From CAXWPM01 sp965206125 (lineage in GTDB: Bacteria; Acidobacteriota; Terriglobia; 20CM-2-55-15): a DNA stretch of 64,000 nucleotides. Each line of letters starts with the position of its first letter. The first letter of the stretch is position 1. Shown in pieces: positions 24,690 through 33,498 of the stretch. Below the pieces are notes generated by a model, which saw nothing but the letters and a program-made list of their open reading frames with translations, had not been told where the DNA came from and made no database searches. The position numbers were made by a program, and so were the translations under genes. Location of the stretch: positions 1 to 64,000 of the forward strand of contig CBDBIN010000005.1 of assembly GCA_965206125.1 (NCBI GenBank), written 5' to 3'.

Positions 24690-25772
24690 TCACTGTTTCC
24701 ACCGTCCGGGTTTTGAGGGCTTTTCCGCCACCGCCAGGCGTTGCGCCGGTTGCGGATCCAGATCGTAACCTGCGCGCTCTCCTCGTTGTAACCGGACCGT
24801 ACCGGCAGCAGCGATCATGGCGGCATTGTCGCTGGTAAGGATCGGCTGTGGATGGTAGAACTCCAGGTTTTTGTTCGCTACGGCCTCGGCCATCGCCTCC
24901 TTCAGGCGAGAGTTGGCGGCAACGCCGCCCGCCAGGAGCACGGAACGAGGTTCGTAGATTCGTGCAGCCTGGATCGTCCGGGAAACCAGCGCGCGGACGA
25001 CTCCTTCCTGGAACCCCGTCAGCAGGTCCAGTCGCACCGGGTCGTCCCTGGAGGAGTCTTCGTCCTTCGGTTCCAGCTTCTCTTCCTTGACCTTACGTAA
25101 CACGGCCGTCTTGATCCCGCTGAAACTGAAGTCCATCGTCTGATCTGAGATCTTGGCCACGGGAAAACGGATGGCGCCTCTCGTGCCCAGGGCTGCCAAT
25201 CGGTCGATGACCGGCCCCCCGGGGTAGGGCAGACCCAGTAGCTTTGCCACCTTGTCGTATGCTTCGCCGGCCGCGTCATCGCGCGTCTTGCCGATCAGTT
25301 TGTAGGTCAGGTGTGTCCAGTCACCCGATTCTGAAGTGACAAGAAAGAGGTTCGTGTGCCCCCCTGAGACGACCAGCGCAAGCGCCGGGAAGCTCACACC
25401 CGGGTTCTCGATGAAGATCGAATAGATATGGCCTTCGATGTGGTCGACGCCGATCAAAGGCTTGTTCTTCGCGAACGCGATCGCCTTCGCGTAGGTCAGC
25501 CCCACCAGCAGCGAACCGATGAGGCCCGGCCCCGAGGTCGCAGCAATGCCATCGATGTCGTCCAGCGTCAACCCTGGCTCGGCGAGCGCCTGCTCCACGA
25601 TGGGACCGATTTTTCGGATATGCTCGCGCGATGCGATTTCAGGAACGACTCCGCCGTAAAGGCTATGGATGTCGACCTGGGAGTGGATGACGTTGGAGCG
25701 GATGGTCCGGCCGTCTTCGACGATGGCTGCCGCCGTTTCATCGCACGACGTTTCAATTCCGAGTACCAGCAT
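24690..25772 (-). CDS. tsaD: tRNA N6-adenosine threonylcarbamoyltransferase
   Basis: 360 aa. Transfers the threonylcarbamoyl group to A37 of ANN-decoding tRNAs. ASKHA-fold enzyme; the metal-binding HxxxH is DHIEGH with His111 and His115. Also present: GIETSCDETAAAIVEDG, SGPGLIGSLLVG, VVSGGHTNL and GGVAANSRLKEAM. Lies 11 bases downstream of mtnA in the same direction. Confidence 0.96.
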   Translation of the reverse strand: MLVLGIETSCDETAAAIVEDGRTIRSNVIHSQVDIHSLYGGVVPEIASREHIRKIGPIVEQALAEPGLTLDDIDGIAATSGPGLIGSLLVGLTYAKAIAFAKNKPLIGVDHIEGHIYSIFIENPGVSFPALALVVSGGHTNLFLVTSESGDWTHLTYKLIGKTRDDAAGEAYDKVAKLLGLPYPGGPVIDRLAALGTRGAIRFPVAKISDQTMDFSFSGIKTAVLRKVKEEKLEPKDEDSSRDDPVRLDLLTGFQEGVVRALVSRTIQAARIYEPRSVLLAGGVAANSRLKEAMAEAVANKNLEFYHPQPILTSDNAAMIAAAGTVRLQRGERAGYDLDPQPAQRLAVAEKPSKPGRWKQ

Positions 25773-25783
25773 CGTGGCGGTCC

Positions 25784-26851
25784 TCAGGCGCGGACGCTTC
25801 GGTTAGCCGCGGCCGCCGCAAGCCGGGCCAGCGAGCTCTCGTATGGAGGGCGGGCGATCCCGTGGTCGGTGACGATGGCGCTGACGAACTCATGAGGCGT
25901 CACGTCGAACGCGGGGTTGAAGACCCCCACTTTATCGGGAACGACGCGCACGCCCGCGAAAGTCGTCACCTCGGAGGCGTCACGCTGCTCGATTGGTATT
26001 CCCGAGCCGTCTGGCATGGAAAGGTCTATCGTGGAGACGGGCGCTGCGACGTAAAACGGAATCTCGTGATGTTTTGCCAGGACCGCGACGGGGTACGTTC
26101 CGATCTTGTTGGCCACGTCGCCGTTGACCGCGATACGGTCGGCGCCGACGATGACGGCGTCGATGAGCCCTTGCCTCATGATCGCGCCGGACATGCTGTC
26201 GGATATCACGCGGACGTCAATGTCGTCCTTCCAGAGTTCCCACGCCGTCAGGCGCGAACCCTGGAGGAACGGCCGCGTTTCGTCCGCGAGCACCCGCAAG
26301 CGCTTCCCGCCCTCTATTGCGGCCCGAATGACGCCGAGGGCCGTGCCGTAGCCAGCGGTCGCCAGCGCTCCGGCGTTGCAGTGGGTCAGCACCGTGCCGT
26401 TCTCAGGCATCAATTCCACGCCGAACTGACCCATCCGCATGTTGCCCTCGATGTCCTCCCGGTGAATTGCGAGCGCCTCTTCGACGAGTCGTTCCCGAAT
26501 AGTGTCCAGGCTTCGGCCTTCATCGATCAGGCTTCGGAACACCCTTGTCATCCTCTCCACGGCCCAGAACAGGTTCACGGCGGTCGGCCGTGTTTGGGCG
26601 ATCGCATCGGCGATCGTCTGATAATCCGCCTCGGCGGCGCCGATATCGGCGGCCCGGGATTGTTTCATCCCCAGCGCGATGCCCATTGCGGCAGCGACTC
26701 CGATCGCCGGTGCGCCGCGAACAACCATCGACCGGATGGCTTCCGCTACCTCCTGATAGGTCGTGAAGACCGGGTATTCCTCGACGGTCGGTAGCTTCCG
26801 CTGGTCGATCATGCGGACGCCTTCGGACGTCCATTCGATGGTCTTGATCAT
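25784..26851 (-). CDS. mtnA: S-methyl-5-thioribose-1-phosphate isomerase
   Basis: 355 aa from the ATG at 26851, which has AGGGAAAC upstream. Isomerises methylthioribose-1-phosphate to the ribulose form in methionine salvage. Family motifs: VRGAPAIGVAAAMG, LTHCNAGALATAGYGTALG with the catalytic Cys158, and VGADRIAVNGDVANKIGTY with the catalytic Asp. eIF2B-like fold. No other methionine-salvage gene is nearby, so the pathway must be encoded elsewhere. Confidence 0.94.
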   Translation of the reverse strand: MIKTIEWTSEGVRMIDQRKLPTVEEYPVFTTYQEVAEAIRSMVVRGAPAIGVAAAMGIALGMKQSRAADIGAAEADYQTIADAIAQTRPTAVNLFWAVERMTRVFRSLIDEGRSLDTIRERLVEEALAIHREDIEGNMRMGQFGVELMPENGTVLTHCNAGALATAGYGTALGVIRAAIEGGKRLRVLADETRPFLQGSRLTAWELWKDDIDVRVISDSMSGAIMRQGLIDAVIVGADRIAVNGDVANKIGTYPVAVLAKHHEIPFYVAAPVSTIDLSMPDGSGIPIEQRDASEVTTFAGVRVVPDKVGVFNPAFDVTPHEFVSAIVTDHGIARPPYESSLARLAAAAANRSVRA

Positions 26852-26971
26852 CAGTTTCCCTAAGCAGCCTTTCATTCTAGCTGGCTCCGGCATGGCCTGC
26901 CAGTTGCGTTCGGGTCTTGTGCTACATTTGTGAATTCATCCGGTGCGAAATCGCATTTCCGAGGTTCCCGA

Positions 26972-28423
26972 GTGCCAGAGTATACGACCGTCATCGGCCT
27001 GGAATGCCACGCTCAGCTGCTCACTCAGTCCAAGCTGTTCTGTTCGTGTTCTACGCGTTTCGGCAACGAACCCAACCTGAACACTTGCCCGGTCTGTCTC
27101 GGGCTACCCGGCGCTCTCCCGGTGCTCAATCGGGAGGCAGTGCGCATGGCTGTTCGCACCGCCCTGGCCCTTGATTGCACGGTCAATCTCGTGTCCCAGT
27201 GGGCGCGCAAGAACTATTTCTATCCGGACCTGCCGAAGGGATACCAGATCTCGCAGTTCGACCGCCCGATCGCAGAGAACGGGCACCTCGACATCGAAGT
27301 CGGGGGCAAGACCAAGCGAGTGCGCATTCAGCGCATCCATATGGAGGAAGACGCCGGCAAGTCGCTTCATGAGGGCTTTCCCGATTCGGATCGGTACACG
27401 TATCTGGATTTCAACAGGACGGGCGTTCCGCTCATCGAGATCGTGACGCATCCGGACCTTCGCTCACCCGAGGAAGCCCAGGAGTATCTGACCCGGCTCA
27501 AGCAAATCCTGGAGTACCTGGAGGTCTGTGACGGCAACATGGAAGAGGGCAGCCTTCGGTGCGACGCGAACGTCTCGATCTGCCCGGTCGACGCGGCCCA
27601 GTTCGGTACACGGGCCGAGCTCAAGAACATCAACTCTTTCCGTTTCGTCAGGGCCGGGCTCGACTACGAGGTCGGCCGGCAGATCGACCTCGTAGAAAGT
27701 GGGGAGCGCGTCGTTCAGGAGACTCGCCTCTGGAACAGCGCAGAGGGACGCACCGTTTCAATGCGGAGCAAAGAAGAGGCGCACGACTACCGGTACTTCC
27801 CGGAGCCAGACCTCCCGCTGTTGACACTCGACGCTGAGTGGGTCCGAGGGATCCGAAGCAAGCAAACCGAGCTGCCCCAAGCGCGAGCCGTTCGCTTCGT
27901 CGAGGTTTTCGAGTTGTCGGAGTACGACGCGTCTATCCTGACTTCAACACGAGCGCTCGCGGACTATTTCGAGGCCGCGACCGAAGCGTCGGGTGACGCC
28001 AAGAGTGTTGCGAACTGGATGATGGGAGACCTGCTGCGCCTGCTCAAGGACGATCACCTGGACGCCATGGACCTGTCGGGCCTGAAGATCCGCCCTCGGA
28101 TGTTGGCGTCGATGATCGGGTTGATCGACAGCGGAACGATCTCAGGAAAGATCGCAAAGACCGTGATGGAAGAGATGTACCGTACAGGAAAATCAGCCGA
28201 CGATGTGGTTCAAGAGAGGGGCCTCGAACAGATCAGCGATACCGGGGAGATCGAGCGCATCGTCGACGAAATCGTCGACCAGAACCCGGGTCCGGCTGAT
28301 CAGTATCGTTCCGGAAAGACCGGCACGCTCGGATGGTTCGTCGGCCAGGTCATGAAAGCGACCAAGGGCCGCGCCAACCCCAAGAGCGTGAATGATCTCC
28401 TCAGAAAGAGGCTTGCGGGCTAA
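26972..28423 (+). CDS. gatB: aspartyl/glutamyl-tRNA amidotransferase subunit B
   Basis: 483 aa from GTG at 26972 (GAGG at 26961); an upstream ATG at 26930 would add 14 residues. Activates mischarged Glu-tRNA(Gln) or Asp-tRNA(Asn) for amidation. Starts with YTTVIGLECHAQL, has the zinc-type cysteines CSCSTRF and CPVCLG, GIRIQRIHMEEDAGKS-like segment, and the C-terminal tRNA-binding YqeY-type helix tail. gatA and gatC lie 17 kb away, in the opposite direction, an unlinked arrangement. Confidence 0.96.
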   Translation: MPEYTTVIGLECHAQLLTQSKLFCSCSTRFGNEPNLNTCPVCLGLPGALPVLNREAVRMAVRTALALDCTVNLVSQWARKNYFYPDLPKGYQISQFDRPIAENGHLDIEVGGKTKRVRIQRIHMEEDAGKSLHEGFPDSDRYTYLDFNRTGVPLIEIVTHPDLRSPEEAQEYLTRLKQILEYLEVCDGNMEEGSLRCDANVSICPVDAAQFGTRAELKNINSFRFVRAGLDYEVGRQIDLVESGERVVQETRLWNSAEGRTVSMRSKEEAHDYRYFPEPDLPLLTLDAEWVRGIRSKQTELPQARAVRFVEVFELSEYDASILTSTRALADYFEAATEASGDAKSVANWMMGDLLRLLKDDHLDAMDLSGLKIRPRMLASMIGLIDSGTISGKIAKTVMEEMYRTGKSADDVVQERGLEQISDTGEIERIVDEIVDQNPGPADQYRSGKTGTLGWFVGQVMKATKGRANPKSVNDLLRKRLAG

Positions 28424-28450
28424 AAATTTTGGCGTTATAGTCCACCCGAT

Positions 28451-28720
28451 ATGATCGTCGATAAGCGCAAGAAGCAGATCACGGATTTTTACCGCGAGGA
28501 GTTTCTGCGCCATAGATCACGGCTGGAGAACCAGCGTCCGTTCTTTGCAGAACAGACCTACGAAGAGATCGAGTCGGTTCTCGAGAAGATCATCGCGGAG
28601 ATGGACAAGATTTCTCAGGTGGACGATTTCGAGGAGTTGGCGAGCCACCTGCTCTACCGGATCGATGTCGTGACAAGTCTTTCCGAATCCAAGATGGATC
28701 CCTCCTACCGCGTTCATTAA
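28451..28720 (+). CDS. small conserved-looking protein of unknown function
   Basis: 89 aa, highly charged and mostly helical (RKKQITDFYREEFLRHRSRL, YEEIESVLEKIIAEMDKIS). No cysteines, signal or membrane segment. Codon use and position 27 bases after gatB suggest a real gene transcribed with it. Not recognised. It ends just before the terminator of the facing cyclophilin gene. Confidence 0.55.
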   Translation: MIVDKRKKQITDFYREEFLRHRSRLENQRPFFAEQTYEEIESVLEKIIAEMDKISQVDDFEELASHLLYRIDVVTSLSESKMDPSYRVH

Positions 28721-28733
28721 GTCACCCGTTCTG

Positions 28734-28787
28734 AAAAAACAAAAGGGCCGCAGCTTCCTCAACCGGTGTGAGGAGTGCCGCAGCCCT
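28734..28787 (-). terminator. intrinsic terminator of the cyclophilin gene
   Basis: On the minus strand the arms 28787-28777 and 28754-28744 pair over 11 bp using two G-U wobbles, enclose an inner TGAGG/CCTCA stem, and are followed by TTTTGTTTTTT (28744-28734). On the plus strand the same pairs would be A-C mismatches, so it acts leftward. Confidence 0.8.
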
Positions 28788-28814
28788 GATCCTACGTCTG
28801 CGCCCGAGCGAGTG

Positions 28815-29474
28815 TTATTCCACGATCGTCGCGGTGTTGATGTAATCCAGGCGGGGAAACTCCCTCTCGAGGTAGGCATTACCCTCTGAGGCCATATCAA
28901 CCGGAGACGGGCCGTCTCCGCGAGGAGGGAAGTCACCGTACCCGCTGTAGAAGCTGTCGACGACATCCATCCCGGAGACGACCTGGCCGAAGGGGGCGAA
29001 GCCCAGCGGATCCAGGTTGCGGTTGTTACTGAAGTTGATGAACACCTGAGTTGTCATCATGGAGGGAGATCCACCCATGGCAAACGTGATGAAGCCGCGC
29101 CGGTTGCCCTCCTCCACGGGATCCGGAGACAGTTGCTCCGGCAGCCAGGCAGCCGAGACTTCGGGGTCACCATGGATGCCGAACTGCACCATGAAATTGG
29201 ATATCACGCGGAAGAAGCGGCACCCGTCGAAGTAGCCGGCCTTGACGAGGTTGTAGAAGCGGTCTGAAGCGCGTGGCGCCCATTCGCGGGTGACTTCGAC
29301 GACGAACGCGCCCTTGCTGGTGTCGAAATTGACCTGATATTTCTCGGGCGCGGTTTCATTCAACGAGGCCGGGTTCAGAAGTGCCACTCGATCGGGCTCC
29401 TGCGCCGACGCCACCGGGCCCAACGCCAGTACACCGGCGATTCCCAGCAACGACAGCAACCTGTAGTTCTTCAT
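28815..29474 (-). CDS. exported cyclophilin-type peptidyl-prolyl isomerase
   Basis: 219 aa. Signal peptide (LLSLLGIAGVLALGPVASA, cut before QEP). The cyclophilin core shows FDTSKGAFVVEVTREWAPRA, YFDGCRFFRVISNFMVQFGI with the catalytic-site FRVI, and TQVFINFSNNRNLDPLGFAPFGQV. Catalyses proline isomerisation during folding of exported proteins. The C-terminal 30 residues extend beyond the core. Likely monocistronic given its own terminator. Confidence 0.9.
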   Translation of the reverse strand: MKNYRLLSLLGIAGVLALGPVASAQEPDRVALLNPASLNETAPEKYQVNFDTSKGAFVVEVTREWAPRASDRFYNLVKAGYFDGCRFFRVISNFMVQFGIHGDPEVSAAWLPEQLSPDPVEEGNRRGFITFAMGGSPSMMTTQVFINFSNNRNLDPLGFAPFGQVVSGMDVVDSFYSGYGDFPPRGDGPSPVDMASEGNAYLEREFPRLDYINTATIVE

Positions 29475-29602
29475 CCTGTAGCTCCTTGGGGAAGTCGATC
29501 GCCGGGACGAGCCCGGCGTGATTCAAAACCATGATAACAATATACTGCATGTACTCGGCCCGAGGGTTCATCTGAGGGCGCGGTGAAGACCGGCGTACAA
29601 AG

Positions 29603-30247
29603 TCAGACAGTTGCCGGCCTCCGTAACACCTTCCTTCCCTGGATGACGGCTTCCGTGATCAGCAGAGGCACGGCCCAGCAGAACCAGGCGGCCGCGCTGA
29701 GCTGTTCGATGAGCGTACCGACGTTCATCACCGTCGCGATTCCGACGAAAAGACGAAACGTGACGAATCCGAACGTCGTCACGTAGCTCCGTATCATCCA
29801 CTCCTGGTGTTGAGCGATCATGCGCCGCCCGATGGCGATGAATGCCAGCCCACTCGTGATCACCCACGCGACTCCCAAGCCTGCGAGACCCATTCCGAAG
29901 ACCCAGCTCACCTCTGTCGTCGCCGCCAGGTAGAAGGCGGCGAGGCTGCCGAGCGTACCGGCTGCGAGGTAGACGAACCCCAGCGGACGATGCAGGTCCA
30001 GGCGTTTTCGTTTCAGTCCGAGCCAGATCAGGACGGGACCCGTCAATAACGCAACGGTACCGGCGGCCACATGAGTCCAGATCCAGAAAGTGCGCCCTTC
30101 GAATCGCGAGAGCGCCGCGGGGTCGAACACGAGGTACGGGACGGCGAAGCCGGCAATAAAAACGACGGCCATCAACAACCCCAGGATCAGCAGGGACACA
30201 GCGGTTCGGGACATCGGTCTTTCATGGGACAGTGCTGCCTGACTCAT
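29603..30247 (-). CDS. DUF2306-like membrane protein
   Basis: 214 aa from ATG at 30247, with GGAGGATC upstream. Seven or so hydrophobic helices (SLLILGLLMAVVFIAGFAV, WTHVAAGTVALLTGPVLIWL, AGTLGSLAAFYLAATT, GLGVAWVITSGLAFIAI) and the conserved histidines HxxLG and AQHQEWMIRSYV, the pattern of DUF2306/YoaT-like proteins. Inner membrane. Function unknown; the conserved His in the fourth helix could bind heme but this is a guess. Confidence 0.7.
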   Translation of the reverse strand: MSQAALSHERPMSRTAVSLLILGLLMAVVFIAGFAVPYLVFDPAALSRFEGRTFWIWTHVAAGTVALLTGPVLIWLGLKRKRLDLHRPLGFVYLAAGTLGSLAAFYLAATTEVSWVFGMGLAGLGVAWVITSGLAFIAIGRRMIAQHQEWMIRSYVTTFGFVTFRLFVGIATVMNVGTLIEQLSAAAWFCWAVPLLITEAVIQGRKVLRRPATV

Positions 30248-30288
30248 CGAGATCCTCCGTTCGTTCGAGCGTGGCGAATGGTGCAACG

Positions 30289-31428
30289 TTAATGGCTGGC
30301 ATCCGAACCGTCAAGGCCGCCCACTGCGGCCCGAGCATCCCTCATGCACGCCTCGATGAAGTTGGTCTTACCTTCGGTGTAGATGAAGCCGTCGTTCGAG
30401 TGGCGCTCACCGAGCTGGCGCTTCAGCGCGGCGTATTCTGCAGCTTTGTCGGGTCTACAGCGTAGATAGTCCCGGAACACCAGGTGACGCTCCCAGAACT
30501 CCGCGTCGAGCTCGACGCAGTGAAGATGCGTGCGCACGTCATCTGCCCAACCTCTGAAATAGCGGCGTTCCGGTATATAGCGCTCGTAGCTGTGCACGTA
30601 CTCGTATCCCAGCCCGAGGATCGGGGGCACTGCTTCCTCGACCGTCGCGAGTCGATCGGCGCCGAGCATGATGTCGATGATGGGTTTGGCGGCAAGCCCG
30701 CGGACCGAAGTGCTGCCAACGTGTTCGATGGTTGCCTCGGGAAGAACAGCCGCGAGCCGGGCGCGCTCGGCGTCGAAGAGCTCGGGCCAACCATCGTTAT
30801 AATCCGTTATGTGGATGCTCTTCGAATAGGAAAGGCGCAGCTCTCCGCGCTCCAGACGTCTCAGCGTATCGACAACCAGTGCGCGTTCTCCGTTCTGAAC
30901 CCTGGCCGCCAGCGTCTCGGCGGTGTCGCCGGGAATCACAGGAACTTTGCACTGCGCGACAATGGGCCCCGTGTCGTATGCAGCTTCGACCAGATGGATC
31001 GAAGCTCCTGTTGTCTTCTCGCCAGCGCGGAGCACGGCCTCGTGCACCCGTGACCCGTACATACCCTCGCCCCCGAAGCGGGGGAGCAAAGCTGGATGAG
31101 TGTTCAGAATCCTGCGATCGAACGCCGCGAGCGTCGTCGGACCGAGCCTCTTCAAATAGCCGGCGAGCAAGATGACGTCCACACCGTGGGCTCCGAGTGC
31201 GTCGGAGATGGACGTGTCGAGATCGGCAGGTTTCGGGTGCGTCTGCGAGCTGAGATGGAGTGCGGGAATGGAGTGTCGCCGCGCGCGTTCCAGCGCCCCA
31301 GACCCGCTGTTGTTGCTGATCACCACAGCGACCCGCGATTGGATCCGGTCTTGTTCCGAGGCGTCGATGATGGCCTGAAGGTTTGTTCCGTTGTGGGAGG
31401 CGAGAACTCCGACCCTGTGCGGTGTCAT
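30289..31428 (-). CDS. PurN formyltransferase-GrpB (UPF0157) fusion
   Basis: 379 aa with two domains. Residues 1 to about 203 are phosphoribosylglycinamide formyltransferase: VGVLASHNGTNLQAIID, VDVILLAGYLKRLG, ILNTHPALLPRFGG with Asn109 and His111, and YDTGPIVAQC with Asp152, the catalytic Asn-His-Asp set. It would make formyl-GAR in purine synthesis. Residues about 205-370 are a GrpB/UPF0157 nucleotidyltransferase-like domain (YNDGWPELFDAERARLAAVL, IEHVGSTSVRGLAAKPIIDI). One uninterrupted frame, no internal start with a ribosome binding site. The four-base overlap with DinB suggests cotranslation. Confidence 0.88.
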   Translation of the reverse strand: MTPHRVGVLASHNGTNLQAIIDASEQDRIQSRVAVVISNNSGSGALERARRHSIPALHLSSQTHPKPADLDTSISDALGAHGVDVILLAGYLKRLGPTTLAAFDRRILNTHPALLPRFGGEGMYGSRVHEAVLRAGEKTTGASIHLVEAAYDTGPIVAQCKVPVIPGDTAETLAARVQNGERALVVDTLRRLERGELRLSYSKSIHITDYNDGWPELFDAERARLAAVLPEATIEHVGSTSVRGLAAKPIIDIMLGADRLATVEEAVPPILGLGYEYVHSYERYIPERRYFRGWADDVRTHLHCVELDAEFWERHLVFRDYLRCRPDKAAEYAALKRQLGERHSNDGFIYTEGKTNFIEACMRDARAAVGGLDGSDASH

Positions 31429-31931
31429 CCTTCCGGATCCTGTTCCGGCCAGTCCTCATCCGGGCTCGCCGGAGGAGGCTGGTCCGAACCGAGGTTGGCG
31501 GGATGGATATCTGCATCGATGAAACTTTCGTGCCGGATGGGAGAACTTGCCAGCCGCCGCAGCATCGCCAGTTGACCGGCATGAGCCATGGCGTCCGAGA
31601 ATGGACCCTGCAGCAGAATTTCCTCTGTCGTATTGCGGAGTGGAGTTCCGATTTCGAGATGATGCGAGAGGTCCCCGAGCATGTCGTGGAAGGCGTTCAC
31701 GTCGGAGGCGAAGTCATCCGTTGTACTGGGATACGGATACGTGCCTCCGAGGAACGTCGAACGCGCATAGCCAAGGACGTTGGTCATATGGCAGATGAGT
31801 TCGTGAGGTGTGCGGGTCCCGGAGCCCGCACAAAAATCCGGAAAATCGCCGGGCGCATCCCGGAGGGCCTTCTGGGTTCTGTAGGCCAGCGTCGCCAGAA
31901 AGTGGCGAAGCATGTGGCGTTTGTCATCCAT
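31425..31931 (-). CDS. DinB-like four-helix metalloprotein
   Basis: 168 aa. DinB/YfiT-type four-helix bundle: HFLATLAYRTQKALRDAP first helix, TPHELICHMTNVLGYARSTF with one histidine, DVNAFHDMLGDLSHHLEIG, and FSDAMAHAGQLAMLRRL with the conserved HxxQL signature. Members are metal-dependent thiol transferases or stress proteins; the substrate is not predictable. Upstream of and overlapping the PurN-GrpB gene by ATGA. Confidence 0.75.
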   Translation of the reverse strand: MDDKRHMLRHFLATLAYRTQKALRDAPGDFPDFCAGSGTRTPHELICHMTNVLGYARSTFLGGTYPYPSTTDDFASDVNAFHDMLGDLSHHLEIGTPLRNTTEEILLQGPFSDAMAHAGQLAMLRRLASSPIRHESFIDADIHPANLGSDQPPPASPDEDWPEQDPEG

Positions 31932-31965
31932 CGGCGGAGAGGTGTTTCAAAAGCCGATCGAACGA

Positions 31966-33420
31966 TCAGTTCGCCGGCAGCCCCTCCAGCACGCGGCCGA
32001 CAAACTCGTTGAGATAACCGCCTACTCTGGGGCTGGGTCCTTGCCGGGTGATCACGAGGTTGCGCGACGGAATCACCATCGTCGTCTGGCCCATAAAGCC
32101 TGACGCCCAGAACGCGTCTTCGGGCACCCGGTCCATGGAACCGCCCCGGTTGAGCCAGAACAGCCCGCCGTATCCCTGGGACGGATCGGCCGGCGCGGGC
32201 GTTGTGACGAACTCGACCCAGCCCTCCGGCAGAATACGTTCGCCGTCCCAGACGCCGTTCCACAGGTGCAGCATACCGAACCGAGCCCAATCGCGCGCGG
32301 CTCCGTAGTCGAAGCCGGTCATGATGAAGTTACCCCAGGCATCTGTTTCCAGCACGAAGTTGCGGGCTCCGATCTTGTCGAACAGCGCCTGTTGCGGAAA
32401 CTTCAGGTATTCCCCGCCCCGCCCTTCGACCGTTTCGCGAATGATTCGCCCCAACGTCAGGGGATCGCTGTTGCGGTAGCGGTTTTCCGTGTTCGGCGGA
32501 ATCTCCTGAGGTTGGTTCGACGAGGCATGCTCGAATACGTTCAGCCCGTCGAAGTAAATACGCGCGTGTTCGTTATCGCGCCTGTAGGACTGCGGGCCGT
32601 TCACGCCGAGATTGGTAAAGTCCAGACCGCTACTCATCCGTAACAGGTCCCGAATCCGGATCTCGCCGCGTGGGTCGCCTTCTGTCCGCCATTCCTTTAT
32701 CGGCGCGAAATCATCGATGTCCAACTCACCCTGCTCGACCAGCACCCCCACGAGTGCCGAGGTGATGCTCTTGCCTTCAGACCAGCTGATCTGCGGCGTG
32801 TCCTTGGTCCAGCCGGGCGCATAGCGCTCGCCAATGATCTTTCCGTCGTACACGACGACGATCGACCGCGTATTCTGAGCCTCCTGTCGCATTGCCCAGT
32901 CCAGCGCTTCACTCACCTTGTCGGTATCCACGCCCATCGGAACGGGCGTCATCGCGCCCGCATCGCCCATCGGCCAGGGTGTGGTCTCGGCGTTGGGAAG
33001 GTTTCTCGGGACAGCGGTCGGCTGGAACAGGACGGCCTCCTCACCACGTGGGAGGATCGTGCAACCCTGGTCGCCGTTGTAGACAGCGGTTCGCGGCATC
33101 GTTGTCGGACTGCGTACGGTCACGTGCTGCCGCTCCTGGTCCACCTCGTATTCGAACGATCGTTCCCATCCGAAGGCTCCGAAGGGTGCGATGTCGTCTG
33201 CCAGGACCTGCTCGGCCGTCCGTTCATAATCTCTTCCGACGACCCACATCCCGGAGCAGAGGTGGTGGGCCCCCATCGCGGTGCGTGATTCCAGGCTGTA
33301 GTTTTCATCGAAGGCCACGCCCGACTGCGCGGGTGCGGGACCCGTCCATGAAGGCTCGGCCGCACCGACCAGCAGCAATCCGCACATCACAAACGTTGCT
33401 ACGATTCGTCTGTCTTTCAT
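31966..33420 (-). CDS. exported beta-lactamase-fold serine hydrolase
   Basis: 484 aa. Signal peptide (IVATFVMCGLLLVGAAE). The class C beta-lactamase/DD-peptidase fold occupies about 165-480: SxxK is SWSEGKS with Ser214 and Lys217, and the Tyr box is ENRYRNSDP. About 130 residues before it form a separate, unrecognised domain with two cysteines that may pair. Probable esterase or peptidase in the periplasm; antibiotic resistance is not implied. Confidence 0.85.
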   Translation of the reverse strand: MKDRRIVATFVMCGLLLVGAAEPSWTGPAPAQSGVAFDENYSLESRTAMGAHHLCSGMWVVGRDYERTAEQVLADDIAPFGAFGWERSFEYEVDQERQHVTVRSPTTMPRTAVYNGDQGCTILPRGEEAVLFQPTAVPRNLPNAETTPWPMGDAGAMTPVPMGVDTDKVSEALDWAMRQEAQNTRSIVVVYDGKIIGERYAPGWTKDTPQISWSEGKSITSALVGVLVEQGELDIDDFAPIKEWRTEGDPRGEIRIRDLLRMSSGLDFTNLGVNGPQSYRRDNEHARIYFDGLNVFEHASSNQPQEIPPNTENRYRNSDPLTLGRIIRETVEGRGGEYLKFPQQALFDKIGARNFVLETDAWGNFIMTGFDYGAARDWARFGMLHLWNGVWDGERILPEGWVEFVTTPAPADPSQGYGGLFWLNRGGSMDRVPEDAFWASGFMGQTTMVIPSRNLVITRQGPSPRVGGYLNEFVGRVLEGLPAN

Positions 33421-33498
33421 GAGATCCTCCGCTCGCTTTCTGTGGTCTCCTATTCTCTTATAAGGCGAAGCCGGTTTTGTCCAGTAATCGTTGGGGTT

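Noticed and set aside
31966..33420. Antibiotic-resistance beta-lactamase
   Set aside because: Fold and SxxK are shared with esterases and DD-peptidases; the extra N-terminal domain and lack of class markers do not support a resistance call. Same for 56846-58432.
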